A stretch of DNA of 38,038 nucleotides from Bacillota bacterium. GTDB taxonomy: Bacteria; Bacillota; GCA-003054495; Carboxydocellales; JAJZSN01. The DNA is taken from positions 12,901-50,938 of the forward strand of contig JAJZSN010000008.1 in NCBI GenBank assembly GCA_021849745.1, written 5' to 3'. The notes under the pieces were generated by a model, which did not search any database, was not told the DNA's origin, and saw only the letters and a program-made list of their open reading frames with translations. Position numbers and translations under genes: made by a program. Below are positions 1 through 9,214 of this stretch, one piece after another (position 1 is the stretch's first letter; the number at the start of each line of letters is the position of its first letter).

Positions 1-1
1 G

Positions 2-1141
2 GCTACAGAAGAGATAATCCCGGAGTTTTGGCGGGAAGCTCCTTTGGAGCGGCCCATTATCGAGCAGAACTACTGGTTCCTGGCGGAGCAATCGGCGGTG
101 AAGGTGGGTTACCGCAGCCAGGAGTTCGGCGCCGAGCCTTATAACAACTTCACCGTATTGCGGGCCAAGTTTGACCGCTGGTTTGGCAAAAAGGTGGAGG
201 AAGCGGGGGCCCTGGTGATTAATGAAACTGTTGTGGATGAACTCCTCAATGACGGCCATACCGTAGTAGGAGTACGGACGGGCCGCGCCCAGGGGGAAGT
301 GAGGGCGCCCTTGACCATTATTGCCGAAGGGGCCAACTCCCTGTTGACCCAGCAGGCGGGATTAAGACAGGATATCCCTCCCCAACATCTGGCTGTGGCG
401 GTGAAAGAAATTATCGCATTACCTAAGGAAACCATTGAAAACCGGTTTAACCTGGAATCGGGCCAGGGGTCGGTCATTGAATTGGTGGGGGAGGCCACCC
501 ACGGGATGATGGGCACAGGTTTTATCTACACCAATGAAAAATCCCTCTCGGTGGGAGTGGGAGCCATCCTTTCCGAGGTGGTGGCCAGAAAGGTCAACCC
601 CAATGACTTGCTGGAACACATGAAAAGGCACCCGGTGGTCAAACCCCTCATTGAAGGGGGAGAAACCAAAGAATACCTGGCCAAGTTGATACCCGAAGGG
701 GGTTACCGGGCCATGCCCAAGCTTTTTGCCCCCGGCTTGCTGGTGGCGGGGGATGCGGCCATGATGGTCAACGGCATCCACCGGGAGGGCTCCAACCTGG
801 CCATGTTGTCAGGTAAGTTTGCCGCTGAAACGGCCATTGACGCCTTAAAGACGGGGGATTTTTCCGTGGGTATGCTTGAGCAGTACCAGAAACGCCTGGA
901 AAACAGCTTTGTTCTCCAAGACTTGAAGAAATACCAAAACGCCTCCGGATTATTTGAGGAAAATCCCCAGTACTTCAGGCAGTACCCAGAGATGATGAAC
1001 GATGTATTTCATGAATTCTTTACCATTGACAATGTTCCTAAAAAAGTAAAACAAAAAATAATGTTGGAAAAAGTCCGCAATCGCCGATCTTGGGGTAAAC
1101 TGGCCGGGGATATGTATAAACTGTGGAGGGCTCTGGGATGA
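2..1141 (+). CDS. fixC: FixC-type electron-transfer flavoprotein:quinone oxidoreductase, 5' end outside window
   Basis: The reading frame is open through the left edge, so this is the C-terminal 379 codons of a protein of roughly 430 residues; the N-terminal FAD-binding GxGxxG motif lies outside. A TTG at 44 is in frame but is only an internal leucine. The family is recognised from the FAD-contacting stretch GLLVAGDAAMMVNGIHREG and the preceding AEGANS motif, typical of FixC/ETF-QO flavoproteins that pass electrons from electron-transfer flavoprotein (FixAB) to a quinone or ferredoxin. The stop overlaps the fixX start (ATGA), which indicates translational coupling. fixA and fixB are expected just upstream. 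The family call is firm; the physiological acceptor cannot be told from the sequence. Confidence 0.9.
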   Translation, partial: ATEEIIPEFWREAPLERPIIEQNYWFLAEQSAVKVGYRSQEFGAEPYNNFTVLRAKFDRWFGKKVEEAGALVINETVVDELLNDGHTVVGVRTGRAQGEVRAPLTIIAEGANSLLTQQAGLRQDIPPQHLAVAVKEIIALPKETIENRFNLESGQGSVIELVGEATHGMMGTGFIYTNEKSLSVGVGAILSEVVARKVNPNDLLEHMKRHPVVKPLIEGGETKEYLAKLIPEGGYRAMPKLFAPGLLVAGDAAMMVNGIHREGSNLAMLSGKFAAETAIDALKTGDFSVGMLEQYQKRLENSFVLQDLKKYQNASGLFEENPQYFRQYPEMMNDVFHEFFTIDNVPKKVKQKIMLEKVRNRRSWGKLAGDMYKLWRALG

Positions 1142-1419
1142 AAATTGATGATAAACTTTTTCTCAACAGATTTCTTCCCGACAGTGAATCCCACCTAAAA
1201 ATCATCAATCGTGGGGAGTGCCTCCACGATTGCATGGAAAAGCCTTGTACCATCTTCTGCCCTTCCAGGGTCTATTCCTGGGACGAAGAGGCCAAGGAAA
1301 TAGCGGTGGCCTATGAGGGATGTGTGGAATGCGGCACCTGCCGTTACGGCTGCCCCTTTGATAATATTGACTGGCGCAACCCCCGGGGTGGTTTCGGAAT
1401 TATGTATAAGTACGGTTAA
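1138..1419 (+). CDS. fixX: FixX ferredoxin-like protein
   Basis: A 93-residue ferredoxin-like protein, the usual partner of FixC. It carries CVECGTCRYGCP, a CxxCxxCxxxCP iron-sulfur motif, and an earlier group of four cysteines (C-x3-C-x4-C-x3-CP) around residues 27-40. I chose the ATG at 1138 rather than the in-frame GTG at 1123 because GGAGGG (1124-1129) is well spaced before it and it overlaps the fixC stop as ATGA. It probably relays electrons between FixAB/FixC and the acceptor. Its stop codon overlaps the stop of the convergent ZIP gene. Confidence 0.92.
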   Translation: MKIDDKLFLNRFLPDSESHLKIINRGECLHDCMEKPCTIFCPSRVYSWDEEAKEIAVAYEGCVECGTCRYGCPFDNIDWRNPRGGFGIMYKYG

Positions 1420-2150
1420 TGTTCCCAGAAGGTGAGGGCCAGGATGATACTCAGGCCAAAGCCTATACCCAGTTTGGAAAAATAGGGATGACGGCGGTGG
1501 GATTCCGGCAGCAGCTCATCCTTGACCAAGTAAGTCATGGCCCCGGCGGCTAAGGCCAGCAGGGTGGAGATAAACCGGTCGGAAATGTTGACCATAAGCA
1601 GCCCTAACCAAGTCCCCAAGGGGGTAAAAAGGCTTACTGCCCCATTGATCAGGAGGATTTTGGCAGGGGCCATCCCTCCCATGCGCAGGGGGGCTGCCGT
1701 AGCCATCCCTTCCGGTATGTTATGCATTCCTATGGCCAGGGCCAGCACCAATCCCAGTTTGGTGGTGGCTGAATAGCCTACAGCAATGGCAATACCCTCC
1801 GGTAAATCATGAAGGGCAATACCCATGGCGATGAGATAACCCATTTTCAGTAGATAAGTGGGCCGAGAGGGGGTTTTCTGGGCCTGGGGATAGATGATGG
1901 TAAAGACCAAATCCATGATATACATGAGCATAGCCCCAAGGACAAAACCTATGGAAGCGGTGTATATACTACCATAGGTTAAGGAAGATGGAATGAGATC
2001 GAAGACAACCACTGCCACCATAATGCCCGCGGCCATCCCCAGGAAGACGGCCAGGGCTTTTTCATTGGGTTTACCGAAAAGCACCACAACTAAACCGCCG
2101 AGGCACGTGGCAAGACCGGCCAGTAAACTCAAGAGCATAATCTCAGACAA
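1416..2150 (-). CDS. ZIP-family metal transporter
   Basis: A 244-residue integral membrane protein with about eight hydrophobic segments. It has the two signature metal-site motifs of the ZIP family, HDLPEG in TM4 and HNIPEG in TM5, so it is a likely importer of zinc or another divalent cation (family knowledge; the metal is not decidable). The start is taken as TTG at 2150, because AAGGTGG lies about 9 bases upstream on this strand; the ATG five codons in has no well-placed ribosome site. It converges on fixX with overlapping stop codons and no visible terminator between them. No clear promoter or metal-regulator operator was seen in 2151-2300. Confidence 0.9.
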   Translation of the reverse strand: MSEIMLLSLLAGLATCLGGLVVVLFGKPNEKALAVFLGMAAGIMVAVVVFDLIPSSLTYGSIYTASIGFVLGAMLMYIMDLVFTIIYPQAQKTPSRPTYLLKMGYLIAMGIALHDLPEGIAIAVGYSATTKLGLVLALAIGMHNIPEGMATAAPLRMGGMAPAKILLINGAVSLFTPLGTWLGLLMVNISDRFISTLLALAAGAMTYLVKDELLPESHRRHPYFSKLGIGFGLSIILALTFWEH

Positions 2151-2300
2151 AACCCGTCACCACCTTTAGAGCCTATATCAACAGCTGCTTTTAGGTAAAA
2201 TATATGGTTGGGCCGGTAAAGTTATGTTAGTTGACACAGGGAGAAATATTGGGCCGAGGGGAGGAATAGAATAAAATAATGGAAAGGGGGTAAAAAAGAG

Positions 2301-2798
2301 TTGATTACCATGGTTATTTTTCGGGATGCCAGAAAGAGATTGCTTTATTATGGGGTAATTTTTTTCTTTGGTTTTGGTTTTTTTGTAGCAGGGGATTTCC
2401 TCACGGTTACTACTGGGACATCATTGGTTTACCAACCGGAAAAACAGGCCTCCATAGTAATCTATTTACAGGGAGAAGGCAATGTTGAGTTGACAGGATT
2501 GTCGGCAGAGGTACCTCTTGTGGTGGTTTCCCAGGGAAAGATGCCAAAATTTAAAGAAGCTCATTATAATAACCCCCAATTTTTTACAGATGAAGAATGG
2601 AGGCATTGGCAGGAGGCCAATTTGCACAAAGGCAAGTTAAGGGTTTTAGGGGTGGAGGAATTGCGGGAAAATCAGCGGTCAAAAATTAATGTCTTTAGGA
2701 TTATTGTTGAGGCTAAAATACCGCCGGGAAATTCGGAAGAAATCCAGGAGATTATAATTCGGTTGGTGGAAGACGGATATAATATTGTTAAACTGTAG
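2301..2798 (+). CDS. Unknown membrane-anchored protein
   Basis: A 165-residue protein I do not recognise. Residues about 14-34 form one very hydrophobic, phenylalanine-rich segment followed by a predicted extracytoplasmic domain of mixed beta/alpha character with no cysteine or obvious catalytic motif. The TTG start at 2301 is 10 bases after GGGGG (2286-2290); the ATG at 2310 is an alternative. It stands alone between the divergent ZIP gene and the MCP gene. No terminator is visible after it, and a TTGACA at 2231 has no matching -10 box. Confidence 0.6.
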   Translation: MITMVIFRDARKRLLYYGVIFFFGFGFFVAGDFLTVTTGTSLVYQPEKQASIVIYLQGEGNVELTGLSAEVPLVVVSQGKMPKFKEAHYNNPQFFTDEEWRHWQEANLHKGKLRVLGVEELRENQRSKINVFRIIVEAKIPPGNSEEIQEIIIRLVEDGYNIVKL

Positions 2799-2906
2799 GA
2801 AAGATTGTTTTCAACCCTTGCGGGAAATTTAGTGAAATGTTCCGTGCCTCTCGAAATCTCCGTTAGACGACTTTTTAATAGGTTAAATTAAAAATCTCAA
2901 GATTCG

Positions 2907-2935
2907 GGAGGAAAAAACAGATTTTTGTCGAATAA
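2907..2935 (+). promoter_or_regulatory. Sigma-H promoter of the MCP gene, with embedded Spo0A box
   Basis: GGAGGAAAA (2907-2915), an 11-base spacer and GTCGAATAA (2927-2935) match the sigma-H consensus RNAGGAWWW-N11/12-RNNGAATWW at every fixed position. TGTCGAA at 2926-2932 is also a perfect Spo0A box lying on the -10. A second, inverted, one-mismatch box (CTCGACA) lies at 2944-2950. The rest of the 255-base gap before the MCP gene shows nothing else I recognise. Confidence 0.75.
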
Positions 2936-3053
2936 ATATGTAGCTCGACAGAATTGAAAAATCATGGAAAACAAACCAATTCTAGGCTGCTTCAGGGGAG
3001 GGAAAAGCTGAAGGGATTGGTTTCTTATGTGTATCAAGGAGGAGCGACTAGCA

Positions 3054-4910
3054 ATGAAGCTAAAAATCGGTACAAAAATCTTGGCGGGGTTTATGGTGGT
3101 TTTGGTTCTGACTATTGTTGTAGGACTTTTTGGTTCCAGGCAAATGGATAAAATGAGTGAGCATTATGGTCAAATCATTAAAGTCAACATGCCTACCTTA
3201 AGTGGGGTTTGGGAACTGAGGTATGTTCAACAAACCATCCGGGGCAATATCAGGGCCTATATGCTCTACGGAGAAGACCGCTATGAAAAAAGCTTTTTAG
3301 AAGCTGACGAAAAATATAAAAAGGTCAACCAAAGGCTTAATGAATTGGTTCAAAATGATGCCTCGAAAAAATATTTGGCTGATTTACTGGAACAACATAA
3401 CAGCTACGTTAGGGAATGTAAAGTAATTATTCAGCGCTTAAAAGCAGGAGATAGGCTTGGAGCCATGGCCCAGGCCCAGGTTGCTTTGCCCTATGCCAGG
3501 GCCTATGACGCAAAGGCCGAAGAGTTTATCCAGTTTGTGGATAAGACTATCCAGGGTTGGGTAAATGATGCTAAGAATGCTGAAGAACAAACTGACATGA
3601 TTACTAACATTGTACTGGTCATCGCTGTAATATTCAGTTTGGCATTAGCTGTCTTTTTATCAAGGGTGATTTCTAAACCCATTGTATCCTTGACTTCGGC
3701 AGCTGGGGAGGTGGCCCGTGGGGATCTGCGGGTTAAAGTGCCGGATATTAATACCGGTGATGAGGTACAACAGCTTAATGAATCTTTCAAAACCATGGTG
3801 GATGGTTTAAAAGCATTAATTGGCAATATGGTTAGTTCGTCCCATAATGTAGCTTCCACCAGTCAGCAATTGACTGCTTCTTCCCAATCCACTGCTGCGG
3901 CAATTCAACAAGTAGCGGGGGCCATGGAAGGATTGACCGCAGGAGCCGGTAAACAAAAAGATAATATTGAAGAGACCGGTGAAATCATTAACCAATTAAT
4001 CGAAGCCATTGAACAGATTGCATCGGGAGCCCAGGAGCAAGCAATGAACGTTACCCAAACAGCGGAATTAGTAGGTCAAATGGCCGGGGGCATTCAGGAA
4101 GTTGCGGCCAGTAGTCAAAGGGTAGCGGTATCGTCCCAGCAAACCACTGAAGTGGCCAAAAAAGGCGGACAGGCTGTAGAGAAAAGCATTAAAGGTATGG
4201 AAAGAATTAAGGAAACTGTTTTTGATACGGCCAATAAAATAAAAGATCTGGGTGAACACTCCAAACAAATTGGAGAAATTATCGAGGTCATCAATGATAT
4301 CGCTGAACAAACCAATTTGTTGGCTCTAAATGCAGCCATCGAAGCGGCCCGGGCCGGCGAACACGGCAAGGGATTTGCTGTGGTTGCCGATGAGGTGAGA
4401 AAACTTGCCGAACGTTCTGGAAAAGCAACCAAAGAAATTGCCAACCTAATTATAAATATCCAGAAAGGAACCGACAATGCCGTCACCGCTATGACGGTAG
4501 GTACAAAAGAGGTAGAAGAGGGGGTTGTTCTGGCTAAGGATGCCGGGGTGGCCTTACAGGAAATACTGACCACGGTGGCCCAAGCGGTTGAACAGGTGGA
4601 AACTATTTCAGCGGCGGCAGAACAGATTTCGGCCAGTAGTTCCGGAGTGGTTAAAGCCATTGATAATGTTGCGGCAATTACAGAACAAAATACTGCGGCA
4701 ACTGAAGAAATGGCGGCAGGCAGTAACCAGGCCCGTTTATCAATTCGCAATGTTGTCGTTATTAGCCAGGATAATGTATCCACAGCTCAAGAAGTTTCCG
4801 CTTCCACTGAGGAAATTAATGCCTCTTCCGAAGAAATTGCCTCATCGGCGCAAACCTTATCCCAAGTGGCCGAAGAACTGCAAGAAATGGTTAATCGTTT
4901 TAAAATTTAA
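3054..4910 (+). CDS. Methyl-accepting chemotaxis protein
   Basis: A 618-residue transmembrane chemoreceptor. Order: short N-terminus, TM1 (about residues 8-28), a roughly 150-residue external domain of helical four-helix-bundle type, TM2 (about 182-204), HAMP (about 205-257), then a long cytoplasmic coiled coil. Its hairpin tip is marked by [19 protein letters not shown] near residue 416 and continues into [18 protein letters not shown] chose ATG 3054, not the in-frame ATG 3027, because AAGGAGG sits just before it. It would signal to the CheW/CheA encoded next. It has its own sigma-H-type promoter, and no terminator is obvious after it. The ligand is unknown. Confidence 0.95.
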   Translation: MKLKIGTKILAGFMVVLVLTIVVGLFGSRQMDKMSEHYGQIIKVNMPTLSGVWELRYVQQTIRGNIRAYMLYGEDRYEKSFLEADEKYKKVNQRLNELVQNDASKKYLADLLEQHNSYVRECKVIIQRLKAGDRLGAMAQAQVALPYARAYDAKAEEFIQFVDKTIQGWVNDAKNAEEQTDMITNIVLVIAVIFSLALAVFLSRVISKPIVSLTSAAGEVARGDLRVKVPDINTGDEVQQLNESFKTMVDGLKALIGNMVSSSHNVASTSQQLTASSQSTAAAIQQVAGAMEGLTAGAGKQKDNIEETGEIINQLIEAIEQIASGAQEQAMNVTQTAELVGQMAGGIQEVAASSQRVAVSSQQTTEVAKKGGQAVEKSIKGMERIKETVFDTANKIKDLGEHSKQIGEIIEVINDIAEQTNLLALNAAIEAARAGEHGKGFAVVADEVRKLAERSGKATKEIANLIINIQKGTDNAVTAMTVGTKEVEEGVVLAKDAGVALQEILTTVAQAVEQVETISAAAEQISASSSGVVKAIDNVAAITEQNTAATEEMAAGSNQARLSIRNVVVISQDNVSTAQEVSASTEEINASSEEIASSAQTLSQVAEELQEMVNRFKI

Positions 4911-5035
4911 AACAGGTTTTTCAACTTTTGGGCATTGATTGGGTCGGGATGCGGCCCACCCCTTGCGGGTGAAAAGGCGCACACAGCGGGTTAATCAAAG
5001 TAGCGCTTTAAATCCTAAGCAAAATAGTTAAAAAA

Positions 5036-5065
5036 GCAGGAATTTTAGTTCCTTATGTCGAAACT
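5036..5065 (+). promoter_or_regulatory. Sigma-H-like promoter of the cheW operon, with Spo0A box
   Basis: GCAGGAATT (5036-5044), a 12-base spacer and GTCGAAACT (5057-5065). The -35 is a perfect sigma-H match; the -10 has GAAA instead of GAAT. TGTCGAA at 5056-5062 is a perfect Spo0A box. Transcription would begin near 5072. The remainder of gap 4911-5124 holds only a small CACCC/GGGTG hairpin (about 4957-4972). Confidence 0.6.
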
Positions 5066-5124
5066 ACCAAAATATGTTTTTTGCCCGTAAATTATGGTTT
5101 AACATTGGTGAAAGGAGCAGAGAT

Positions 5125-5604
5125 ATGAGCGAAGCAGCTAGGAAGATTGAAGAAAAACAATTTGTTGTTTTTCAGTTAAGCAAAGAGACTTATGGGGTGG
5201 ATATTTCCAAAGTATGGGAGATTATTATCGTGCAACCCATAACCCAGGTTCCACATACTGCAGAGTTTATTGAAGGCATTATTAATTTACGGGGGCGGGT
5301 AATTCCTGTTATCGATTTACGCAAACGCTTTAATTTGCATCAAGATGAGTATACCCGTTCCACTAGGATTATGGTTATCGAGATTTCCGGGAACACTTTG
5401 GGCATGATTGTAGATGGAGTTTCCGAAGTATTGCGGATATCCAGTGACATCGTGGAACCGCCGCCTCCCGCCATTACCAATATTGATGCCGATTACTTAC
5501 AAGGAGTGGCTAAACTGGAAGATAGACTGGTCATACTTCTTAATCTGGATAAGCTATTATCAAAACAAGAAAAGTTAGATTTAGAATCTACAATGCTGGA
5601 TTAG
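5125..5604 (+). CDS. cheW: Chemotaxis coupling protein CheW
   Basis: A 159-residue CheW with the expected domain length. Visible landmarks are the opening strand QFVVFQLSKETYGVDI, the segment IEGIINLRGRVIPVIDLRKRF, and GMIVDGVSEVLRI. It bridges chemoreceptors and CheA at the inner face of the membrane. I chose the ATG at 5125, preceded by AAAGGAG (5111-5117); the frame is open back to an ATG at 5074, but that lies essentially at the predicted transcription start and has no ribosome site. It is the first gene of an apparent operon running to the second cheX. Confidence 0.95.
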   Translation: MSEAARKIEEKQFVVFQLSKETYGVDISKVWEIIIVQPITQVPHTAEFIEGIINLRGRVIPVIDLRKRFNLHQDEYTRSTRIMVIEISGNTLGMIVDGVSEVLRISSDIVEPPPPAITNIDADYLQGVAKLEDRLVILLNLDKLLSKQEKLDLESTMLD

Positions 5605-5627
5605 CGAAGAAAAAGAGGTGACCGTTG

Positions 5628-7700
5628 ATGGGTTTGCAGTTTGATGCATCACCAGAAGAGATTAAACTATTTTTGGAAGAAGCAGACGAGCATCTTCAGT
5701 TATTAGAAGAAGATTTGGTGCGTTTGGAAAAAGAAGATGATACTGCGGATTTATTACAGGCAATTTTTCGATCGGCCCATACCCTAAAGGGTTCTTCGGC
5801 TACTCTGGGCCACCAAAGGATGGCCCAATTAACCCATGCCATGGAAAATATTTTGGACAAATTACGCAAGGATCAAGTAACCCTTACCACCGGGGTAATG
5901 GATGTCCTTTTTGAGGCCTTGGATTTACTTCGAGTGCTTAAGGAAGAAATTGTAACCCTGGAAGAGAGTGATGTTGACCTAACCGGGATGCTGGAAGGGT
6001 TGGCCGCTGTGGCCAATCAGGAAGTTGTTAAACCTGAAGTAAAAGTTGAAAAAGAAGAATACAAGATGGAACTGGATAGTCACGAAAAGCAAGTTTTGCG
6101 GGAAGCAGGGGAAGAGCGCAATGCTTTTCTGATTAATATTAGCCTACAGGAAAACAGCGAAATGTTACCGGTAAGGGCTTTAATCACCATGATGACTATG
6201 AGGGAACTGGGAGAAATCGTAAAATCCCAGCCCTCCATGGAGGATATTGAACGGGAAATAGTATCAACCAAGATGCAGGTGCTTTTACTTACAGATAAAC
6301 CGGTGGATTTTCTTAACAACTCCATTAATGATTTGCCGGATATAGTGGAGTTTCATATCGATTCTTATCAGGGCGGTGAAAGTGTTCCGGAGGAGATTGA
6401 GGTACAACCATCTGTTCTTGCTCAGGAGGCCAAAATTGAAGAGGTCAAAGTGCAAAACGGTAGCAATAACAAGGCCGCTGCTAAAGACATTAAGATTAAC
6501 AAACAAAACCGTACAGTTCGGGTTGATGTTGAATTACTGGATAATCTGATGAATCTGGTTGGGGAATTGGTTATTGACCGAACCCGGCTGGCCCAGGTTC
6601 TTGGGACCTTAGAAGCTCGTTATGAGGATACCGATTTGACGGAAGACCTGAATAGAACTTCCATTCACATCGGACGGGTGACAACTCAGCTACAGGAAGA
6701 AATTATGAAGGCCCGGATGTTACCGGTGGAAAGTTTGTTTAATAAATTCCCCCGGATGATGCGGGATTTATCCCAAAAAGCCGGTAAGGAAGTTGACTTC
6801 CAGATGGAGGGTCAGGAAACAGAACTTGACCGTTCTATCATTGAAGAAATCGGAGACCCCCTGATTCACTTGCTTCGCAATTCTGTGGATCATGCCATCG
6901 AGACTCCGGAGGAACGGAAAGCAATGGGGAAAAACCCTGTGGGGATGATTAAGCTCGGCGCCCATCATGAAGAAAACCATATTAATATTGTGGTTAGAGA
7001 TGACGGTAGGGGGATTGACCCTGAAAAGATTCGGGCTTCTGCTGTTAAAAAGGGACTAATTGCAGAAGATGTTGCTCACAGACTTGGTGATCAGGAAGCC
7101 ATAAACTTAATTTTCGCATCGGGTCTTAGTACGGCAAGCAAAGTAAGCGATATTTCCGGCCGCGGTGTGGGTATGGATGTGGTGCGTACTAACCTGGAAA
7201 AGGTCAACGGGGCTATTGAAATTCATACCGAGGTGGGTAAAGGAACGGAAATCAAGATTAAACTTCCGTTAACTTTGGCTATTATCAGAGCCTTGTTGGT
7301 GAATCTAAGCCAACGGGTATATGCCATTCCTTTAACGTCCGTATTGGAGACCATTAGGATTACTAATGACCAGATTAAGATTATCAATAAAAGAGAAGCT
7401 ATTGTAGTTAGGGGTAATGTCTTACCGCTATTGCGTTTGCGGGAGTTGTTCAATACCCCCGGGGTAGCTGAAGGAGAGAATGATAAAATCTTTGTAGTGG
7501 TAGTAAATATGGCCGGCCAGCAGTTGGGCATTGTAGTAGACGCTCTGGTGGGTGAACAAGAAGTGGTAATTAAGAGTCTGGGTAAGTTCATTGGCGACGT
7601 ACAGGGCATTGCTGGGGCTACCATCCTTGGCGACGGTAGTGTGGCCTTAATAATTGACGTACCCAGTTTGATGAAAAAATTCACCGCTATGGCAAGCTAG
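5628..7700 (+). CDS. cheA: Chemotaxis histidine kinase CheA
   Basis: A 690-residue CheA with the standard domain order: P1 phosphotransfer domain with phosphorylatable His51 in SAHTLKGSSATLG; a P2-like domain (about 145-250); P3 dimerisation helices beginning near residue 294 (LLDNLMNLVGELVIDRTRL); P4 ATPase with N box LLRNSVDHAIE (about 415), G1 DDGRGID (about 458) and G2 GRGVGMD (about 511); and a CheW-like P5 from about 550. All catalytic motifs are present. ATG 5628 is preferred over the overlapping TTG 5625, since GAGGTG (5615-5620) is 7 bases upstream. It phosphorylates CheY in response to receptor state. Confidence 0.97.
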   Translation: MGLQFDASPEEIKLFLEEADEHLQLLEEDLVRLEKEDDTADLLQAIFRSAHTLKGSSATLGHQRMAQLTHAMENILDKLRKDQVTLTTGVMDVLFEALDLLRVLKEEIVTLEESDVDLTGMLEGLAAVANQEVVKPEVKVEKEEYKMELDSHEKQVLREAGEERNAFLINISLQENSEMLPVRALITMMTMRELGEIVKSQPSMEDIEREIVSTKMQVLLLTDKPVDFLNNSINDLPDIVEFHIDSYQGGESVPEEIEVQPSVLAQEAKIEEVKVQNGSNNKAAAKDIKINKQNRTVRVDVELLDNLMNLVGELVIDRTRLAQVLGTLEARYEDTDLTEDLNRTSIHIGRVTTQLQEEIMKARMLPVESLFNKFPRMMRDLSQKAGKEVDFQMEGQETELDRSIIEEIGDPLIHLLRNSVDHAIETPEERKAMGKNPVGMIKLGAHHEENHINIVVRDDGRGIDPEKIRASAVKKGLIAEDVAHRLGDQEAINLIFASGLSTASKVSDISGRGVGMDVVRTNLEKVNGAIEIHTEVGKGTEIKIKLPLTLAIIRALLVNLSQRVYAIPLTSVLETIRITNDQIKIINKREAIVVRGNVLPLLRLRELFNTPGVAEGENDKIFVVVVNMAGQQLGIVVDALVGEQEVVIKSLGKFIGDVQGIAGATILGDGSVALIIDVPSLMKKFTAMAS

Positions 7701-7706
7701 GGGGAG

Positions 7707-8318
7707 ATGGCTATTACGCGCGGGAATTTACCATCTGACAATATTGAGACCTTAAAACAGTTGGTTAATCAAGCTTTAGAACAGTCCGGACGAGTTTTTT
7801 CGGAAATGGTGGGCAACCAAATTACTATTAAGGCGCCGGTAATTGAAGTAATCCCCTTGAAGAATGTTGCCGATATTACAGGCGGCCCTGGAACGGTAGG
7901 GACAGGGATATATGAAGCTGTTACCGGCAATGTTGGGGGCCATTTACTACTGTTTTTCAATCAGGAAAGTGCGGGGCACCTAGTAGATATGATCCTTGAA
8001 AAACCGATGGGAACCACCGCTGAACTAGATGAAATGGATATTTCGGCTTTAAGTGAACTGGGGAATGTCACCGGATCTTTTTTCCTAAATGCGGTATCTG
8101 ACCGTTCATGCATGGAGATCTATCCCTCGACTCCGGTAGTAGTTACAGATATGATAGGTGCGATTTTAAGCGCTATATTGGCTGAATTAAGTACAACAGG
8201 AGATTCCGCCTTGATTATAAAAACAGAGTTTGTGGGCAGCCAGGAAATAATGGGGTATTTCTTTTTGCTTCCCGAACCCTATGCTTTGGAAACCATCCTC
8301 GAGCGGCTTGAGGCGTAA
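7707..8318 (+). CDS. cheC: CheC-type CheY-P phosphatase, first active site degenerate
   Basis: A 203-residue CheC-family protein. The family carries ExxN phosphatase motifs that dephosphorylate CheY-P. The motif E117-L-G-N120 in the helix DISALSELGNVTGSFFLNA is intact. In the N-terminal helix the corresponding position reads Q18-L-V-N21, so the acidic residue appears lost and only one site may work. The ATG at 7707 follows the run GGGGAG with almost no spacing, which predicts weak or coupled initiation; it begins 6 bases after the cheA stop. CheC normally partners CheD, encoded next. Confidence 0.88.
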   Translation: MAITRGNLPSDNIETLKQLVNQALEQSGRVFSEMVGNQITIKAPVIEVIPLKNVADITGGPGTVGTGIYEAVTGNVGGHLLLFFNQESAGHLVDMILEKPMGTTAELDEMDISALSELGNVTGSFFLNAVSDRSCMEIYPSTPVVVTDMIGAILSAILAELSTTGDSALIIKTEFVGSQEIMGYFFLLPEPYALETILERLEA

Positions 8319-8320
8319 AT

Positions 8321-8812
8321 ATGACGGAAAAAGCGATTTCAGTAGGATTAGGGGAGCTACATATATCTAAAGATCCCGAAAAAGTTTTGGTTTGTTATGG
8401 TTTGGGTTCGTGTGTGGGTGTAAGTTTCTATGATCCACTATTGAAATTAGGCGCCTTAGCTCATGTTGTGCTTCCATCAAGTAGTATGGCTCGGGTGCAA
8501 GACAGCCTGGCCAAATTTGCTGACACCTGCATACCTACCATGCTCCAGGAAATTACCAAAATGGGGGCCAACAAAAGTCGTTTAATAGTAAAAATAGCGG
8601 GAGGCGCCCAAGTATTGAAATTACCCGGACAGGCTAATCGCTTGGATATTGGCGGGCGCAATATTAGCGCTGTTGAGGAAGCTCTCGCAGCAGAAAAACT
8701 GGTTGTTGGCAACAAAGATGTTGGCGGTAACTATGGACGAACCATGCAGTTATATATAGGAACGGGAATTGTTACCATTAGAACTGTTGGACAAGGAGAA
8801 AAAGAGCTATAA
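8321..8812 (+). CDS. cheD: Chemoreceptor glutamine deamidase CheD
   Basis: A 163-residue CheD. Family motifs are present: LGSCVGV with the catalytic Cys31, and AHVVLP with catalytic His48. CheD deamidates receptor glutamines and is controlled by binding CheC, encoded 2 bases upstream. This fits the Firmicutes CheC/CheD adaptation branch. The ribosome site is weak (TTGAGGCG, about 8309-8316), so it is probably translationally coupled to cheC. Confidence 0.95.
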   Translation: MTEKAISVGLGELHISKDPEKVLVCYGLGSCVGVSFYDPLLKLGALAHVVLPSSSMARVQDSLAKFADTCIPTMLQEITKMGANKSRLIVKIAGGAQVLKLPGQANRLDIGGRNISAVEEALAAEKLVVGNKDVGGNYGRTMQLYIGTGIVTIRTVGQGEKEL

Positions 8813-8837
8813 AGCAGAAAACGAAAGGAGTGAGAAT

Positions 8838-9194
8838 ATGGCAAAAATATTATTGGTAGATGATGCAGCCTTTATGAGAATGCGTTGTGCCAAGCTGCTT
8901 ACCGATAATGGTTATGAAGTTGACGAAGCCAGTAACGGCCAGGAGGGTGTTGATAAATATATGGCCATCAAACCCGACTTGGTATTAATGGATATTACCA
9001 TGCCTATCATGGATGGAATTCAAGCTGTCGAAGAGATAAAGAAACGGGATCCCGAAGCGAAGGTGGTAATGTGCAGCGCCCTTGGGCAGCAAACCATGGT
9101 TATGGCTGCTATTAAAGCAGGCGCTAAGGACTTTATCGTTAAACCCTATCAACCTGAGAAGATACTGGATACCGTTAAAAGGTTTGTAGGTTAA
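8838..9194 (+). CDS. cheY: Chemotaxis response regulator CheY
   Basis: A 118-residue single receiver domain with no output domain. The acidic pocket (D8, D9), phospho-acceptor D52 in LVLMDITMP, S80 and K102 are all present. I chose the ATG at 8838 with AAGGAG (8825-8830) upstream; the frame is open further up into the end of cheD, but that is not a credible start. It is a CheA substrate and is dephosphorylated by CheC/CheX family proteins, three of which are encoded in this operon. Its target cannot be inferred as flagellar from this window. Confidence 0.95.
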   Translation: MAKILLVDDAAFMRMRCAKLLTDNGYEVDEASNGQEGVDKYMAIKPDLVLMDITMPIMDGIQAVEEIKKRDPEAKVVMCSALGQQTMVMAAIKAGAKDFIVKPYQPEKILDTVKRFVG

Positions 9195-9214
9195 GCAGCA
9201 GGAGGCTGGATTAA

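Noticed and set aside
44..1141. FixC starting at the TTG at 44
   Set aside because: The frame is open upstream to the window edge with sensible protein sequence, and the FAD-binding N-terminus would be missing; the gene is cut by the window.
2231..2272. TTGACA at 2231 as a promoter for the unknown membrane protein
   Set aside because: No acceptable -10 box at 16-19 bases; the nearest TAGAAT is 30 bases away. A sigma-H reading also fails on spacing.
4115..4783. Long minus-strand open frame (222 residues) opposite the MCP gene
   Set aside because: It is the shadow of the repetitive Ala/Ser/Thr/Glu-rich coiled-coil codons of the receptor; no ribosome site, and the plus-strand protein is unmistakable.
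4920..5030. Structured RNA or c-di-GMP riboswitch between the MCP gene and cheW
   Set aside because: There is a small CACCC/GGGTG hairpin, but none of the conserved GEMM elements; the predicted transcription start lies downstream of it.
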